Shown: positions 20,473 to 30,349, counted from the stretch's first letter. The stretch: 64,000 bases of DNA from a bacterium endosymbiont of Escarpia laminata (GCA_003660235.1 QGON01000065.1:23897-87896); one strand, 5' to 3'. The notes: generated by a model from the letters alone, not told the origin. Made by a program: numbers and translations.

Positions 20473-21711
20473 ATGAGCATGGACCCCGTGGCGAGAGGCC
20501 GTTTCTATCTGTACCGTATGCGGCAGTTCAGCGCGCTGCTGTTGCACCATTTCATCAAGGATGGGGGGGTGCAGAATACGGCGGCCCTGACCTACACCAC
20601 GCTGCTCTCGCTGGTTCCCCTGATGACCGTCATGCTGGCACTGTTTTCGGTCTTTCCCGCCTCGGAACGGGTGGCGGTGGAGATCGAGGAGTTTGTCTTC
20701 AAAAACTTTGTCCCTGCGGCGGGGGAAGTGGTGCATGAGCATCTGAGCAATTTTAGCAGTAAGGCGGCAAAACTCTCTGGTGTGGGGTTCGCTTTTCTGC
20801 TGGTTGCTGCGCTGATGCTGATGGGCAATATCGACAAGGCGTTCAACACCATCTGGCATGTGCGCAAGAAACGTGGGGCCATGTCGACCTTCATGGTCTA
20901 CTGGGCAATCCTCTCTTTGGGACCGGTGTTGATCGTGGTCAGTGTGGGCGTGACCTCCTATCTGGTCTCAATTCCGATTCTCAATGATGATGAGACGGTG
21001 CAGCAGTTGCGTTCGCGCTTTTTGAGTATGAGCCCGGTCCTTATCTCCGCTTTTGCCTTTACCCTGCTCTATGCTGTGGTGCCGAATCGGAAGGTGCCGC
21101 TGCGCCATGCCCTCGCAGGCGGTATTCTCGCTGCCCTGTTGTTTGAGAGTGCAAAGCGGGGTTTTGCACTTTATGTCACCCATTTCCCCACCTACGAGGC
21201 AATCTACGGTGCGATGGCGGTGATCCCGATATTCCTGATCTGGATCTACCTCTCCTGGTTGGTGACACTGCTGGGGGCGGAGTTTACCTACTGCCTCGGC
21301 ATCTTCCGGGACGACTGGCACGAGCGGTTAAACACCCGCGGCAGCAACTTTCTGTTGGCGCTTCGTCTGATTGGCCATCTGCGGGAGGCGCAGATGCTGG
21401 GGGAGCAGCGTTCATGCCAGGATCTGTCAAAGCGGGAACCGGAAGTCTCTGAAGAGCACCTGGAGGCAGCGCTGTTTACCCTGCAAGGGGCGAAGCTGGT
21501 GTTGCGTACCGAGGAGAAGAATTGGGCGCTTGCCAGGAACCTGCAGGAGGTGAAACTCAGTGATCTCTACCGTGCAGCGCCTTTTGTGTTGCCGGATGCA
21601 GATAAGCTGGATGAGGGGTCAGTGGTATTGTCGAGTATTCTGCAGACTATCGAGAGAGATGTTGAAAAGGGTATGAATTGCCCGCTGGAAGAGCTCTACC
21701 GTCAGGATTAG
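20473..21711 (+). CDS. YihY/UPF0761 family inner-membrane protein
   Basis: 'GGVQNTAALTYTTLLSLVPLMTV', 'WIYLSWLVTLLGAEFTYCL'. Confidence 0.9.
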   Translation: MSMDPVARGRFYLYRMRQFSALLLHHFIKDGGVQNTAALTYTTLLSLVPLMTVMLALFSVFPASERVAVEIEEFVFKNFVPAAGEVVHEHLSNFSSKAAKLSGVGFAFLLVAALMLMGNIDKAFNTIWHVRKKRGAMSTFMVYWAILSLGPVLIVVSVGVTSYLVSIPILNDDETVQQLRSRFLSMSPVLISAFAFTLLYAVVPNRKVPLRHALAGGILAALLFESAKRGFALYVTHFPTYEAIYGAMAVIPIFLIWIYLSWLVTLLGAEFTYCLGIFRDDWHERLNTRGSNFLLALRLIGHLREAQMLGEQRSCQDLSKREPEVSEEHLEAALFTLQGAKLVLRTEEKNWALARNLQEVKLSDLYRAAPFVLPDADKLDEGSVVLSSILQTIERDVEKGMNCPLEELYRQD

Positions 21712-21733
21712 AATCAGAATTGCTGAAGCGATG

Positions 21734-23380
21734 CTATTTGTATCTGACCTTCAGCCGCTCGTAATAGGGAGTCGATGAAGCCTGTTCCGTCGGCACTATA
21801 ACCGGTGCCGGTATCTGTTCTGCCACAAGATATTCACGCCCGGTTTTGAGCTGTCCTTTGGTAGACAGTAGGGTGTTTTTTTTCGGGGCTCCCCGGTCGA
21901 CGTAGAGACAGGGCTGTGTGCGAAGGTCGCCACCCCCCCCTCCGATGGGGTTGAGAGTAACCGGCATTACGTGCCCCTTTAGAAACTGTATCCCCAACTC
22001 CAACATTTCACCGCCTCTCTTGAGCGCGCGTCTGACTTCACCGATTTTCAGGCTGTCCGGCTGATCGGGATGTTTTTCAGTGATCAATACCAGTTGACCG
22101 ACCAGTTTAAGACTCGAACTCTGCAGTGGCAGATGAATGGCCACACCGGTTTTGCTGCAGTTGGTCAGTTTGCAGGTGAGGCGTTGGTGACGGGGTTTGA
22201 AGCCGCCGCCCAGATTGCCGGATGCCAGGGTCACCGACTCTCCTTCCTCCTCATCGGGTTTGCTGGCGGCAGGAGTGGCGATAGCAAGAAAGTGGTGGAT
22301 CGAACTGATGCCGATGGCAACGGTAACCTGACCATAGGCATCCTGTCTTTTGCTGCTGCGTTCCTTGCGGATATGCCAGGATTTCAGCATGTCGCGCAGC
22401 GTCCCTGCAGCATCTTTCGAACTGAGGTGCTGCAGTCCCATTGGAGGCGCTTCACCACGTAACTCGATCTTTCGCAGACTCTGGTGCAGGCGTTTGCTGA
22501 CTGGATTGATATTGAGCAGGCGGAAGCGGGGAGATGCCAATGTGCCGGAGGTATCCGGATCGAAAAGCCGGGGTGGTACCTCGCCCAGCATATCGATGAT
22601 ATAGCGCCCGGCCGGGTCCGCTTCGGATTTCAGCTCTTCGAAACGTGCTTTGCCTGCAAATTGGTTCAGGTAGCCGTAGCAGAGTCGTGCCTCCCCTGCC
22701 TTCAGATGGCAGGGGTCGAGTAGCGCCAGCAGCAGGATACGTTTCAGCTGGTGGGCGGCAGAGGCGTTCTTTGGTACGGCTTGGTCACGGTCGTCAATCA
22801 GATCGTGTTGTTGGTTCTGCTGTTCCGCCAGATTGTAGAGCTGGAGAATTTCACGCCAGGCATTGGTGGCATGGCAGTCATAGCCTTCGAAAGTGGTCAG
22901 TTGGTCAAGAGAGAGGAACTTGATGGCGTAGTAGACCCCCCCCAACAGTCTTTTGCGGTGCTTGAGCCATGATTTCTGGCGCAGACATTCATTGACGATA
23001 TGTTTGTGACCGTAGGCCATCTCCTGCATCAGCTGGCGGATCTGCTTCACGCTGGGTGCGCCGGGTTTGTTTGAGGCGATCCGGCAGAGCCGGGTGGTGG
23101 GTAATCGGTAGAGTTCCATCAACTCTATGCGGTCAGGGACCCGTCCAGGAAAACGGTTGAGTTGTGCAAGATTGGTGATGATCGCCTCAGCCACGCGCGC
23201 TGGACTGGCGTAAGGGAGGGAAGCGATCCATTGGCGCAGGGATCCGGGATGTATCTCCACATGCGGGTTTTCGATGGTATCGGGTGCAGGAACAGTAAAC
23301 TTGGGGCGCCGCATCGAATCATTTGGTCTGCTGAAAATCTGAAACATATTGATAGTATCGATATTCCGTGGCGGGTTCAC
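21734..23380 (-). CDS. Hypothetical protein with PilZ-like C-terminal region
   Basis: 548-aa intact ORF; 'LTNCSKTGVAIHLPLQ...VGQLVLI...ALKRGGEMLELGIQFL' resembles PilZ layout. Confidence 0.55.
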   Translation of the reverse strand: MNPPRNIDTINMFQIFSRPNDSMRRPKFTVPAPDTIENPHVEIHPGSLRQWIASLPYASPARVAEAIITNLAQLNRFPGRVPDRIELMELYRLPTTRLCRIASNKPGAPSVKQIRQLMQEMAYGHKHIVNECLRQKSWLKHRKRLLGGVYYAIKFLSLDQLTTFEGYDCHATNAWREILQLYNLAEQQNQQHDLIDDRDQAVPKNASAAHQLKRILLLALLDPCHLKAGEARLCYGYLNQFAGKARFEELKSEADPAGRYIIDMLGEVPPRLFDPDTSGTLASPRFRLLNINPVSKRLHQSLRKIELRGEAPPMGLQHLSSKDAAGTLRDMLKSWHIRKERSSKRQDAYGQVTVAIGISSIHHFLAIATPAASKPDEEEGESVTLASGNLGGGFKPRHQRLTCKLTNCSKTGVAIHLPLQSSSLKLVGQLVLITEKHPDQPDSLKIGEVRRALKRGGEMLELGIQFLKGHVMPVTLNPIGGGGGDLRTQPCLYVDRGAPKKNTLLSTKGQLKTGREYLVAEQIPAPVIVPTEQASSTPYYERLKVRYK

Positions 23381-23586
23381 CCTTTATTAAGTTTCTGCTG
23401 ATTGCTGCAGTCGGCGTCTCTTGAATGGTTATCGGCGGTCACCGTCAAATCTTGAAAAATTGGGCTGCGGTATACTGTTCATGATTGAAATCCCCGGAAT
23501 TTATCCCGACAATGGGGGTCGGATAATTGAGGGTGCCGTTGCCGGCGCTTCTCTCCAGAAGAATCAACAAGTACCAGAGGCACCCT

Positions 23587-24069
23587 ATGCGCAATCCACC
23601 CCCAGTGTGGCGGCTACTACTATTGGGCTGTTTGGCCCTGTTCAGCACGACATCGTTCTCAGAGCCCGTGGACTTTGAGTTGCCGGGACTCGATGGCAAG
23701 ACTCACAAGCTTTCCGACTACCGGGGCAAGTGGGTGTTGGTCAACTACTGGGCGACCTGGTGTCCTCCCTGCAGGGAGGAGTTGCCGGAGCTGGAGGTCT
23801 TTCACTCCAACCACAAGGACAAGGATGCTGTGGTGTTGGGTGTTGCCTTTGAGCGCATTGATAAAAAACGCCTGAGCCGCTTTGTCGAAGAGCAGTTTCT
23901 CAGCTATCCGATTTTGTTGGGCAAACCTGCCGCTGGCTCGGAGTTAGGGAAAATTCCCGGTCTGCCGACCTCTTTTTTAATCTCGCCAAGTGGTGAAGTG
24001 GTGGCTCGGCAGGTGGGGCCGTTAACCGCACAGGACCTGGAAAGTTTTATTGCCAACAATGCTGAGTAG
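23587..24069 (+). CDS. TlpA-like thioredoxin-fold protein
   Basis: 'YWATWCPPCREELPELE' and cis-Pro 'PGLPTSFLI'. Confidence 0.92.
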   Translation: MRNPPPVWRLLLLGCLALFSTTSFSEPVDFELPGLDGKTHKLSDYRGKWVLVNYWATWCPPCREELPELEVFHSNHKDKDAVVLGVAFERIDKKRLSRFVEEQFLSYPILLGKPAAGSELGKIPGLPTSFLISPSGEVVARQVGPLTAQDLESFIANNAE

Positions 24070-24610
24070 GTGGCTCGATGTGAGGATTTCCCTCTCCATT
24101 GTCCTGATGTTGTTCATGCTCTCTGCCGGGGCGGTGAGCAGAGACCCGGCTGTTCACTTTTTTGATCAGTCGCTGGGGGATTTCAGTGAGGAGTTGGAGC
24201 TTGCCCGCGAGGAGGGTAAAACGGGTATCCTCATCATGTTCGAGATGGATGAGTGTCCCTTTTGTCACCGTATGAAAGGCACCGTGCTGAATCAGTCCGA
24301 GGTTCAGGACTACTATAGACAGCACTTTCTGATCTTCACCGTGGACATCGAGGGTGACGTGGCGATCACCGACTTTCAGGGGGAGCAGGTCTCGCAGAAG
24401 GATTTCGCCTTTAAACAGTTTCGTGTGCGAGCCACGCCGGTATTCGGTTTTTTCGATCTGGAGGGTAAACTGATCAGTCGTTTTACAGGTGCCACCCGCG
24501 ATGCCCAGGAGTTTCTCTGGCTCGGGGAGTATGTAGTGAATGGCGAGTATAAAAAGATCAGTTTTTCCCGCTATAAACGACAAAAGAGAAAGGAAAAAAG
24601 AGCGCGGTGA
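24050..24610 (+). CDS. Exported thioredoxin-fold protein (SoxW/DsbD-gamma-like)
   Basis: 'MFEMDECPFCHRMKGTVLN' and 'RATPVFGFFDLEG'. Confidence 0.85.
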   Translation: MPTMLSRWLDVRISLSIVLMLFMLSAGAVSRDPAVHFFDQSLGDFSEELELAREEGKTGILIMFEMDECPFCHRMKGTVLNQSEVQDYYRQHFLIFTVDIEGDVAITDFQGEQVSQKDFAFKQFRVRATPVFGFFDLEGKLISRFTGATRDAQEFLWLGEYVVNGEYKKISFSRYKRQKRKEKRAR

Positions 24611-25938
24611 CTCGCCTTCGAATCCCGATAACCTTGATTTTCACTCTGGCTGGATGGATCTGTTTCGCGCCGGTCCGGGCGACTGACAGCCTATCTGAGC
24701 CACTCCCATCCCCTCTGACGCTGCAACAGGCACTGAAACTGGCCGATGGCGTGCATCCCGATCGGGAGCTGGCTGATGCGGCGCTGCAACGCGCCCGGGC
24801 GGAACAGTCCGGTGTCGATGCCAGCGATGACCTGCAGTTTGGTTTCGAGGCGGCCCTGAAGGTGGTCAACCCTTCGTACAACGCCGTCGATCAATCCAGC
24901 AATGACAGTTGGGCGAAACTGAAACTGAGCAAACGGTTGTATGATTTTGGCCGCACCGACAATGCGCTGGCCGCAGCGGATGCGGCACGGCGGAGCGAGG
25001 AGTGGAATCTGTTGGATGTACGCCAACAGCGGCGACTGGAGGTGATGGCCAGATTCTTCGATGTGCTGCTGGCCGACCTGGAATATGCGCGGGAGAATGA
25101 GGCGATGTCGATCGCCTTCGTCCGGCTGGACAAGGCTCGCAGCCGATCCGAACTGGGCGGGATCTCCGACCTGGAGCTGCTGCGGCTCGAAAACCTCTTT
25201 CAGAAGGTAAGGCGGCGTACCATCAGCAGTCAGAACAAGCAGCGTATTACCCGCTCGCGTCTCGCCATCAGTCTCAATCGTCCCGATGACCTGCCTGCCG
25301 ATCTTGTCTCTCCCGACCTGCCGGACCGGTCGGTGCCTGAGAGTGTGGAAGCGCTGACCCAGCGTATCATTGATAGTAATCCCAGGTTGAAATCGCTGCG
25401 TGCACAGAGGGATGCAGTTGAACAGCAGATGCGTGCAGCCCGGGCGGGCGACAATCCGATCATCCGCGGGGAAGTCGTAGCCGCCACCTATAATCGGGAG
25501 TTGGGGGGGCGTAATCCTCTGTCGGCGGCACTGGTGCTGGAGGTGCCGCTCTTTACCGGCAACCGGGTCGGCGCCGAGGTTGCCCTGGAGCGCGCCCGTC
25601 TACGGGAGCGCCGGGCTGCGCTGGCCGTGATGGAACTCGATCTGCGGCAGTCGGCGTTGGAACTCTGGCTGGAGCTTGACCGGCTACGGGTAAGGCGGGA
25701 GGAGTTGGTGGTGACCGGCGACTATCGTGATCTCTCTCTTGATCGCAGCCGTACCCTCTACGACCTGGAGGTCTCCACCGATCTGGGTGATGCCATGGTA
25801 AGAATCTCCGACTGGCGCCTGCAGCAGGCTGAGACCGATTTTGAAATTGCGCTGGCGCATGCACGACTTGATGCATTGGCCGGGGTGCTGTTGGATGAAT
25901 TTGGTATCACAGTGGAAAGTAAGGGGGAAGGAAAATGA
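24607..25938 (+). CDS. TolC-family outer-membrane efflux protein
   Basis: TolC repeat architecture, 'KLSKRLYDFGRTDNA', 'LEVPLFTGNRVGAEV'. Confidence 0.88.
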   Translation: MTRLRIPITLIFTLAGWICFAPVRATDSLSEPLPSPLTLQQALKLADGVHPDRELADAALQRARAEQSGVDASDDLQFGFEAALKVVNPSYNAVDQSSNDSWAKLKLSKRLYDFGRTDNALAAADAARRSEEWNLLDVRQQRRLEVMARFFDVLLADLEYARENEAMSIAFVRLDKARSRSELGGISDLELLRLENLFQKVRRRTISSQNKQRITRSRLAISLNRPDDLPADLVSPDLPDRSVPESVEALTQRIIDSNPRLKSLRAQRDAVEQQMRAARAGDNPIIRGEVVAATYNRELGGRNPLSAALVLEVPLFTGNRVGAEVALERARLRERRAALAVMELDLRQSALELWLELDRLRVRREELVVTGDYRDLSLDRSRTLYDLEVSTDLGDAMVRISDWRLQQAETDFEIALAHARLDALAGVLLDEFGITVESKGEGK

Positions 25939-26708
25939 AGAGAATGATTCGTGTGGCTGTCTGTTGTGGAGTGCTCTTTTGCGGCACATTGCAGGCCCAG
26001 GATCTGGATGCCCAGTTGGAGTGGCAGCAACGGGTGGAGTTGGGAACTGTGGTGAACGGGATCGTGGGCCGGGTCAATGTGACTGCAGGCGAGCCGGTTA
26101 CCCGGGGCGCATTGCTGGTCGAGTTGGACCAACGGCCGTTGCAAGCCAGACTGGTAAAGGCAGTAGCGCAGAAAGAGGCAGCCAAGCAACAGATGGATGA
26201 GGCCAAGCGGGAGTTGGACCGTTCCCTGGAACTCTATGATCGAACATTGCTCTCTGACCATGAGCGGCAGCTTGCTGAGATCGATGTTGCCAAAGCGGAT
26301 GCCTATCTGCGTGGAGCGGAGGCGGAGCTGATTCTGATAAAACTTACGCGTGAATACAGCCGCATCAAGGCGCCTTTCAACGGCCGGGTGCTGGTGGTGA
26401 ACGTCCAGCAGGGGCAGGCTGTGGTCAACTATCTGCAGATCATGCCGTTGGTGGTAATGGTCAATGATCGGGAGATGAAAGCGGTGACTGCTGTTGATAG
26501 TGAAATGGCAGCAAGGCTGCGGCCGGGGCAGGCAGCCAAGGTCGGTGTTCATGGCGAATGGCTGCCGGGGGTCATTCAGTCCGTCGGGTTGGAACCTTTG
26601 GCCGGTAGCGGTACGCCACGTCACTACCGTCTCGTAGTCGGCTTCAAAACCCCGAGGGGGCAGCAGTTGCGTCTTGGTGAGAAAGCCGTGGTGAGAATCG
26701 ATGGGTAA
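25935..26708 (+). CDS. HlyD/RND-type periplasmic adaptor subunit
   Basis: 'GIVGRVNVTAGEPVTRGALLVELDQRPLQA', coiled coil, 'YSRIKAPFNGRVLVVNVQQGQAV'. Confidence 0.88.
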   Translation: MKRMIRVAVCCGVLFCGTLQAQDLDAQLEWQQRVELGTVVNGIVGRVNVTAGEPVTRGALLVELDQRPLQARLVKAVAQKEAAKQQMDEAKRELDRSLELYDRTLLSDHERQLAEIDVAKADAYLRGAEAELILIKLTREYSRIKAPFNGRVLVVNVQQGQAVVNYLQIMPLVVMVNDREMKAVTAVDSEMAARLRPGQAAKVGVHGEWLPGVIQSVGLEPLAGSGTPRHYRLVVGFKTPRGQQLRLGEKAVVRIDG

Positions 26709-26994
26709 AGCGGTGCAAACAGTACACCCGGTCTGTGTCCGCTGTCTTGTGGCAGGTCGGGTGCAGGGGGTCTTCTTTCGGGCCAGCACCCGTTACGAGG
26801 CCCAGAGACGGGGTATCACCGGATATGCAAAAAATCTTCATGACGGCCGAGTCGAAGTGATTGCCTGCGGTGATCCAGAGGCAGTCAATGAACTGCGCGA
26901 CTGGTTGCGTCAGGGACCGGCCAATGCCGATGTTTCAGGCGTTGCCTGTGAAAACCTGCATTTCCAGGAGTATTCCCACTTCTCCATTGCCTGA
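26701..26994 (+). CDS. acyP: Acylphosphatase
   Basis: 'CLVAGRVQGVFFRASTRYEAQRRGITGYAKNLHDGRVEVIACG'. Confidence 0.95.
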   Translation: MGKAVQTVHPVCVRCLVAGRVQGVFFRASTRYEAQRRGITGYAKNLHDGRVEVIACGDPEAVNELRDWLRQGPANADVSGVACENLHFQEYSHFSIA

Positions 26995-27054
26995 CTACCT
27001 TGCTTGTAACTCCCCCGGATGTACGTTGCTTCAAACTTTCGTTTTGCCAGCAAG

Positions 27055-27108
27055 CTTCGCGCGCATCTTAACCCAACAGGGGCTCGTCGGGTTAAGATGC
27101 GCGCGAAG
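27055..27108. repeat. Perfect 20-bp inverted repeat with 14-nt loop
   Basis: cttcgcgcgcatcttaaccc / gggttaagatgcgcgcgaag. Confidence 0.9.
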
Positions 27109-27188
27109 GTGCAGTGCCCCATTTTGGTTTTGTGCTGTCGCGCGGCTAACCCGACTTACGCTGAGTTGTGTTGAACACGAAACGATTT

Positions 27189-28256
27189 CTACTGATGCTG
27201 AGGGGCTGCCGGGACGTCCACGCTCTCATTGGTTGCATCGGTTGCGATATCCTTCATCGGACGGAAGACGGCGGGTTGCCCATTGGCCAGGGTGGCTGTC
27301 TGTTCCTCCTTGAGAACAGGCGCTGTGGGAACCGCCGCTGTCTCTTTAGCCATAGGGGCAGGTTCCGGGTAGCTGAGGGGCGCTAGAGGTTCCTGGAAAG
27401 CAGGGGCAGGAGTCGGCACTGTGGGGCGCTCAATCGGTGCGGGTTGTGATACCACTGGCGCCATTGGCTCTGGCATCTCCATTGGTGGGGGTGTCATTTC
27501 ACCAATCGCTGCTGGTTGCATCGGACGATAACTGTATTCGACCGGTGGGCTGTAATCACTTTGCGGTGGCTGTTGTGGCGCGTAGCTGGGGTATTGCGGA
27601 TAAGTTTGGCTGTTGCCGCTGGTTTCGTAGTCGTAGCTCGGCGCATATTGCTGTTGTGGAGCTGTGTCATAGGTTGGTGGGTTATAGGCCGGCGCTCCGT
27701 AGACGGATTGCTGCTCACTATATGGCTGGGTGGCTGGGTAGTCGCTGTATTGTTGCGGGTAGCCGCCCTGAGGAGGGGCATTGTAGTAGCCGGGGCTGTT
27801 TCCATAGGGGGCATAACCGCCGCCAGGCTGAGCGCCATAACCGTAGACCGGTGGGGCCTGGTAGGCCGGTGCACCGCCATACCCGTATCCATATCCCTGG
27901 TTATAATTCGGTTGTTGTGCGGGATAGTAGGGTTCTGGGTAGCGTTCTTCACGCCGATTGGAATTGAACATGTTATTCATGGGGTTTGGCCCCCCCCTCA
28001 TCATGTTCATTGGATTCATATTGAGCTGTTGATTGTTGTTCCGGTTGTCGCCGCGGTATGCCGGAGCGGCGTATTGAGGCGTTTGTGTGCCGTAGCCCTG
28101 AGCGCCATAAACCGGTTCGTTGTAGGCGGGGGCCTGCTGTCCCATTGCGGAAGGATTGTCGTAGTATCCCCACTGCGCGGGATAGCCATCGTCAGCCTGC
28201 GCATTTGTCAGGCAGAACGTAGTGATACAGGCGGTGAGCCATAGTTCACGCTTCAT
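27189..28256 (-). CDS. Exported Tyr/Pro/Gln/Gly-rich low-complexity protein
   Basis: Signal peptide 'MKRELWLTACITTFCLTNAQA' then low-complexity YPQ/YGY/PQQ sequence, intact ORF. Confidence 0.75.
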   Translation of the reverse strand: MKRELWLTACITTFCLTNAQADDGYPAQWGYYDNPSAMGQQAPAYNEPVYGAQGYGTQTPQYAAPAYRGDNRNNNQQLNMNPMNMMRGGPNPMNNMFNSNRREERYPEPYYPAQQPNYNQGYGYGYGGAPAYQAPPVYGYGAQPGGGYAPYGNSPGYYNAPPQGGYPQQYSDYPATQPYSEQQSVYGAPAYNPPTYDTAPQQQYAPSYDYETSGNSQTYPQYPSYAPQQPPQSDYSPPVEYSYRPMQPAAIGEMTPPPMEMPEPMAPVVSQPAPIERPTVPTPAPAFQEPLAPLSYPEPAPMAKETAAVPTAPVLKEEQTATLANGQPAVFRPMKDIATDATNESVDVPAAPQHQ

Positions 28257-28346
28257 TATTCACTCCTCTTTAGAGAGTTTTTCCGTTGATTCGGCGAAGG
28301 CCCTAATATAAGCCCCAGTCGTGGTCGTGTAAAATTAGGGATTGCC

Positions 28347-28514
28347 CTAGGAGACTGTCGGATTTAACGCTGTTTGGCTGCAAATCCCTGGATGGCGATC
28401 AACTCAGCTTATCGAACTCGTTAAATAGGCCCACTATTCGCCTCATTCGATAAACTGATTTGATTTGCCCCCAGTGATTTTCGCTTCAAACGGATAAACC
28501 CGACAGCCTCCTAG
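28347..28514. mobile_element. MITE-like element with terminal inverted repeats and candidate CTAG target duplication
   Basis: CTAG|GAGACTGTCGG ... CCGACAGCCTC|CTAG; arms match with one mismatch, ~160 bp between, no ORF. Confidence 0.55.
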
Positions 28515-28534
28515 GAGTTTCCCGAGTCAGGCCC

Positions 28535-29248
28535 ATGTTGCTTCCACTACTCACCAACGGACATATACTGAAACGCTACAAACGCTTTCTGGCGGATGTC
28601 GAATTGGCCGATGGTTCCGTCGTAACCGCCCATTGTCCCAATACCGGTAGCATGCGTGGATGCTGGGAGCCTGGAGCACTGGTACAGATCAGCCACAGTG
28701 ACAATCCGCGCCGTAAGCTTGCCTGGACGCTGGAACGGGTGGATATGGGCGCAGGCTGGATCGGCGTACATACCGGCCGTACGAATCCGGTGATCAGCGA
28801 GGCGTTGCGTGAAGAGAGGATCCCAGGTCTGAAGGGGTACCGGAATGTGCGGACAGAAGTGACCTTCGAGGCACCAGGTTTTCCCCGTTCCCGCTTCGAT
28901 ATGTTCCTGAGTGATGGTCCGGCGGCGGATGTCTGGGTCGAGGTCAAAAATGTCACGCTCTGGGAGGGGGATGAGTCACTCAGTTTTCCGGATGCGGTCA
29001 CTGCGCGTGGATTAAAGCATCTTGAGCTACTCGCGGAGGCCTGTCGCCAGGGCTTTCGTGGCGTGATGATCTATGCGCTCAATCGGCCGGAGGGGGCGTG
29101 TTTCCGCCCAGCCGATGAGATTGACCCCGTATATGGAAAAACGCTGCGCAGGGTGGTGGAGGCTGGTGTTGAAGTGGTGGCTGTGCGTATTCTGCATCTG
29201 CCGCAGGCGATGAAGGTGGGTGATCCGGTGGCGGTGGATTTGAGCTGA
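28535..29248 (+). CDS. sfsA: Sugar fermentation stimulation protein SfsA
   Basis: 'LKRYKRFLADVELADGSVVTAHCPNTGSM', 'VEVKNVTLWEGDESLSFPDAVTARGLKHL'. Confidence 0.96.
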   Translation: MLLPLLTNGHILKRYKRFLADVELADGSVVTAHCPNTGSMRGCWEPGALVQISHSDNPRRKLAWTLERVDMGAGWIGVHTGRTNPVISEALREERIPGLKGYRNVRTEVTFEAPGFPRSRFDMFLSDGPAADVWVEVKNVTLWEGDESLSFPDAVTARGLKHLELLAEACRQGFRGVMIYALNRPEGACFRPADEIDPVYGKTLRRVVEAGVEVVAVRILHLPQAMKVGDPVAVDLS

Positions 29249-29287
29249 AATTTTTCGAGGGGTCGAAAAGCAGCAGGGATGTTCGGT

Positions 29288-30115
29288 TCAATAGCCGCTG
29301 GAATTGAACTCCACGCCCTCAGGCATTTTCGGCAGTAGTTCCACGCCGCTACGGATTTCACCATCCGGCAGCAGGGCAAGCCAGCGATAACCCGGCGGGT
29401 TGTCGGCAATGCCGAATTTGTCCTGGCCTGCAATGAACTGGATACAGGTAGAGGGTGAACCAAGCAGCAACAGGTTGTGGTAGTTGCGCTCAAATACCTG
29501 GTGGATATGACCGCATAGGATGCCTTTCACCTGTTTGTGTTTTGCCAGCAGTTCGAAGAGCGGTTCAGGATTGTCCAGGGCCATGCTATCCATCCACGCG
29601 CTGTCCACCGGAATCGGATGGTGATGCATGCAGATCAGCGTATGCTTGTCCGGGTGTTTTTGCAGTTCATCCTCGAGCAGTTCCAGCTGACTCTCATCGA
29701 GATGGCCGCCTGGCTCTTTGGGAATGGTGGAGTCCAGAAAGATCAATGACCAGTTTCCCTGCTGTGTGCTGGGAATGGTGGATATACCGTCCTGATTCAA
29801 CAAGCGGGCCATAACCTCGGGAATGTCGTGGTTCCCCGGCAGGCAGAAGGTTGGAGCGCCGAATCCGGCAAACTGCGCCCTGAATCGCTGGTAGCCGGTT
29901 TCAGAAGCGTCGTGGATCAGATCGCCGGTGGCAAGGATCATGTCTGGCGTCCCCAGCTGCTCCAGCGCCATTGCCGAGACCAGATTGAGCGTCTCCTGTG
30001 TATTCAAACCGAGCAGACAGCGCGAGGTGTCAGCATAGAGATGACAGTCTGTCAGCTGTAGTACTTTCAGGCTGCCCTCAGGCAGGTTTTGGAATATGTT
30101 GGTGTCTGCGGACAT
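29288..30115 (-). CDS. cpdA: 3',5'-cyclic-AMP phosphodiesterase CpdA
   Basis: 'LQLTDCHLY', 'LATGDLIHDASETGY', 'LPGNHD', 'ICMHHHPIPV', 'GILCGHIHQ'. Confidence 0.93.
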   Translation of the reverse strand: MSADTNIFQNLPEGSLKVLQLTDCHLYADTSRCLLGLNTQETLNLVSAMALEQLGTPDMILATGDLIHDASETGYQRFRAQFAGFGAPTFCLPGNHDIPEVMARLLNQDGISTIPSTQQGNWSLIFLDSTIPKEPGGHLDESQLELLEDELQKHPDKHTLICMHHHPIPVDSAWMDSMALDNPEPLFELLAKHKQVKGILCGHIHQVFERNYHNLLLLGSPSTCIQFIAGQDKFGIADNPPGYRWLALLPDGEIRSGVELLPKMPEGVEFNSSGY

Positions 30116-30349
30116 CGTTGAAGGTTGGTCAAGCCTTGAAAGTTCTGGTTACCGGGCAACCCCGGCGAACCCTTGTAAAACAGATTTTCAGTCTGATTAT
30201 AGTAGTCTAATAAAATCTGTAGAAACAATGAAGCGGGTGCGCTTTTTATGAAAAATGTGCATTAGATTCTGTTTAATGTGCATAATTTAACTTTTATTGT
30301 GGGCTTTAGTGCTGTTGCATGCCTATTTTTTCCTTAAGGCCAGTTTGCC

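Noticed and set aside
27516-28244. 242-aa plus-strand ORF opposite the YPQ-rich gene
   Set aside because: Low-complexity antisense translation; the minus-strand frame has a clean signal peptide and is more plausible, though neither is certain.
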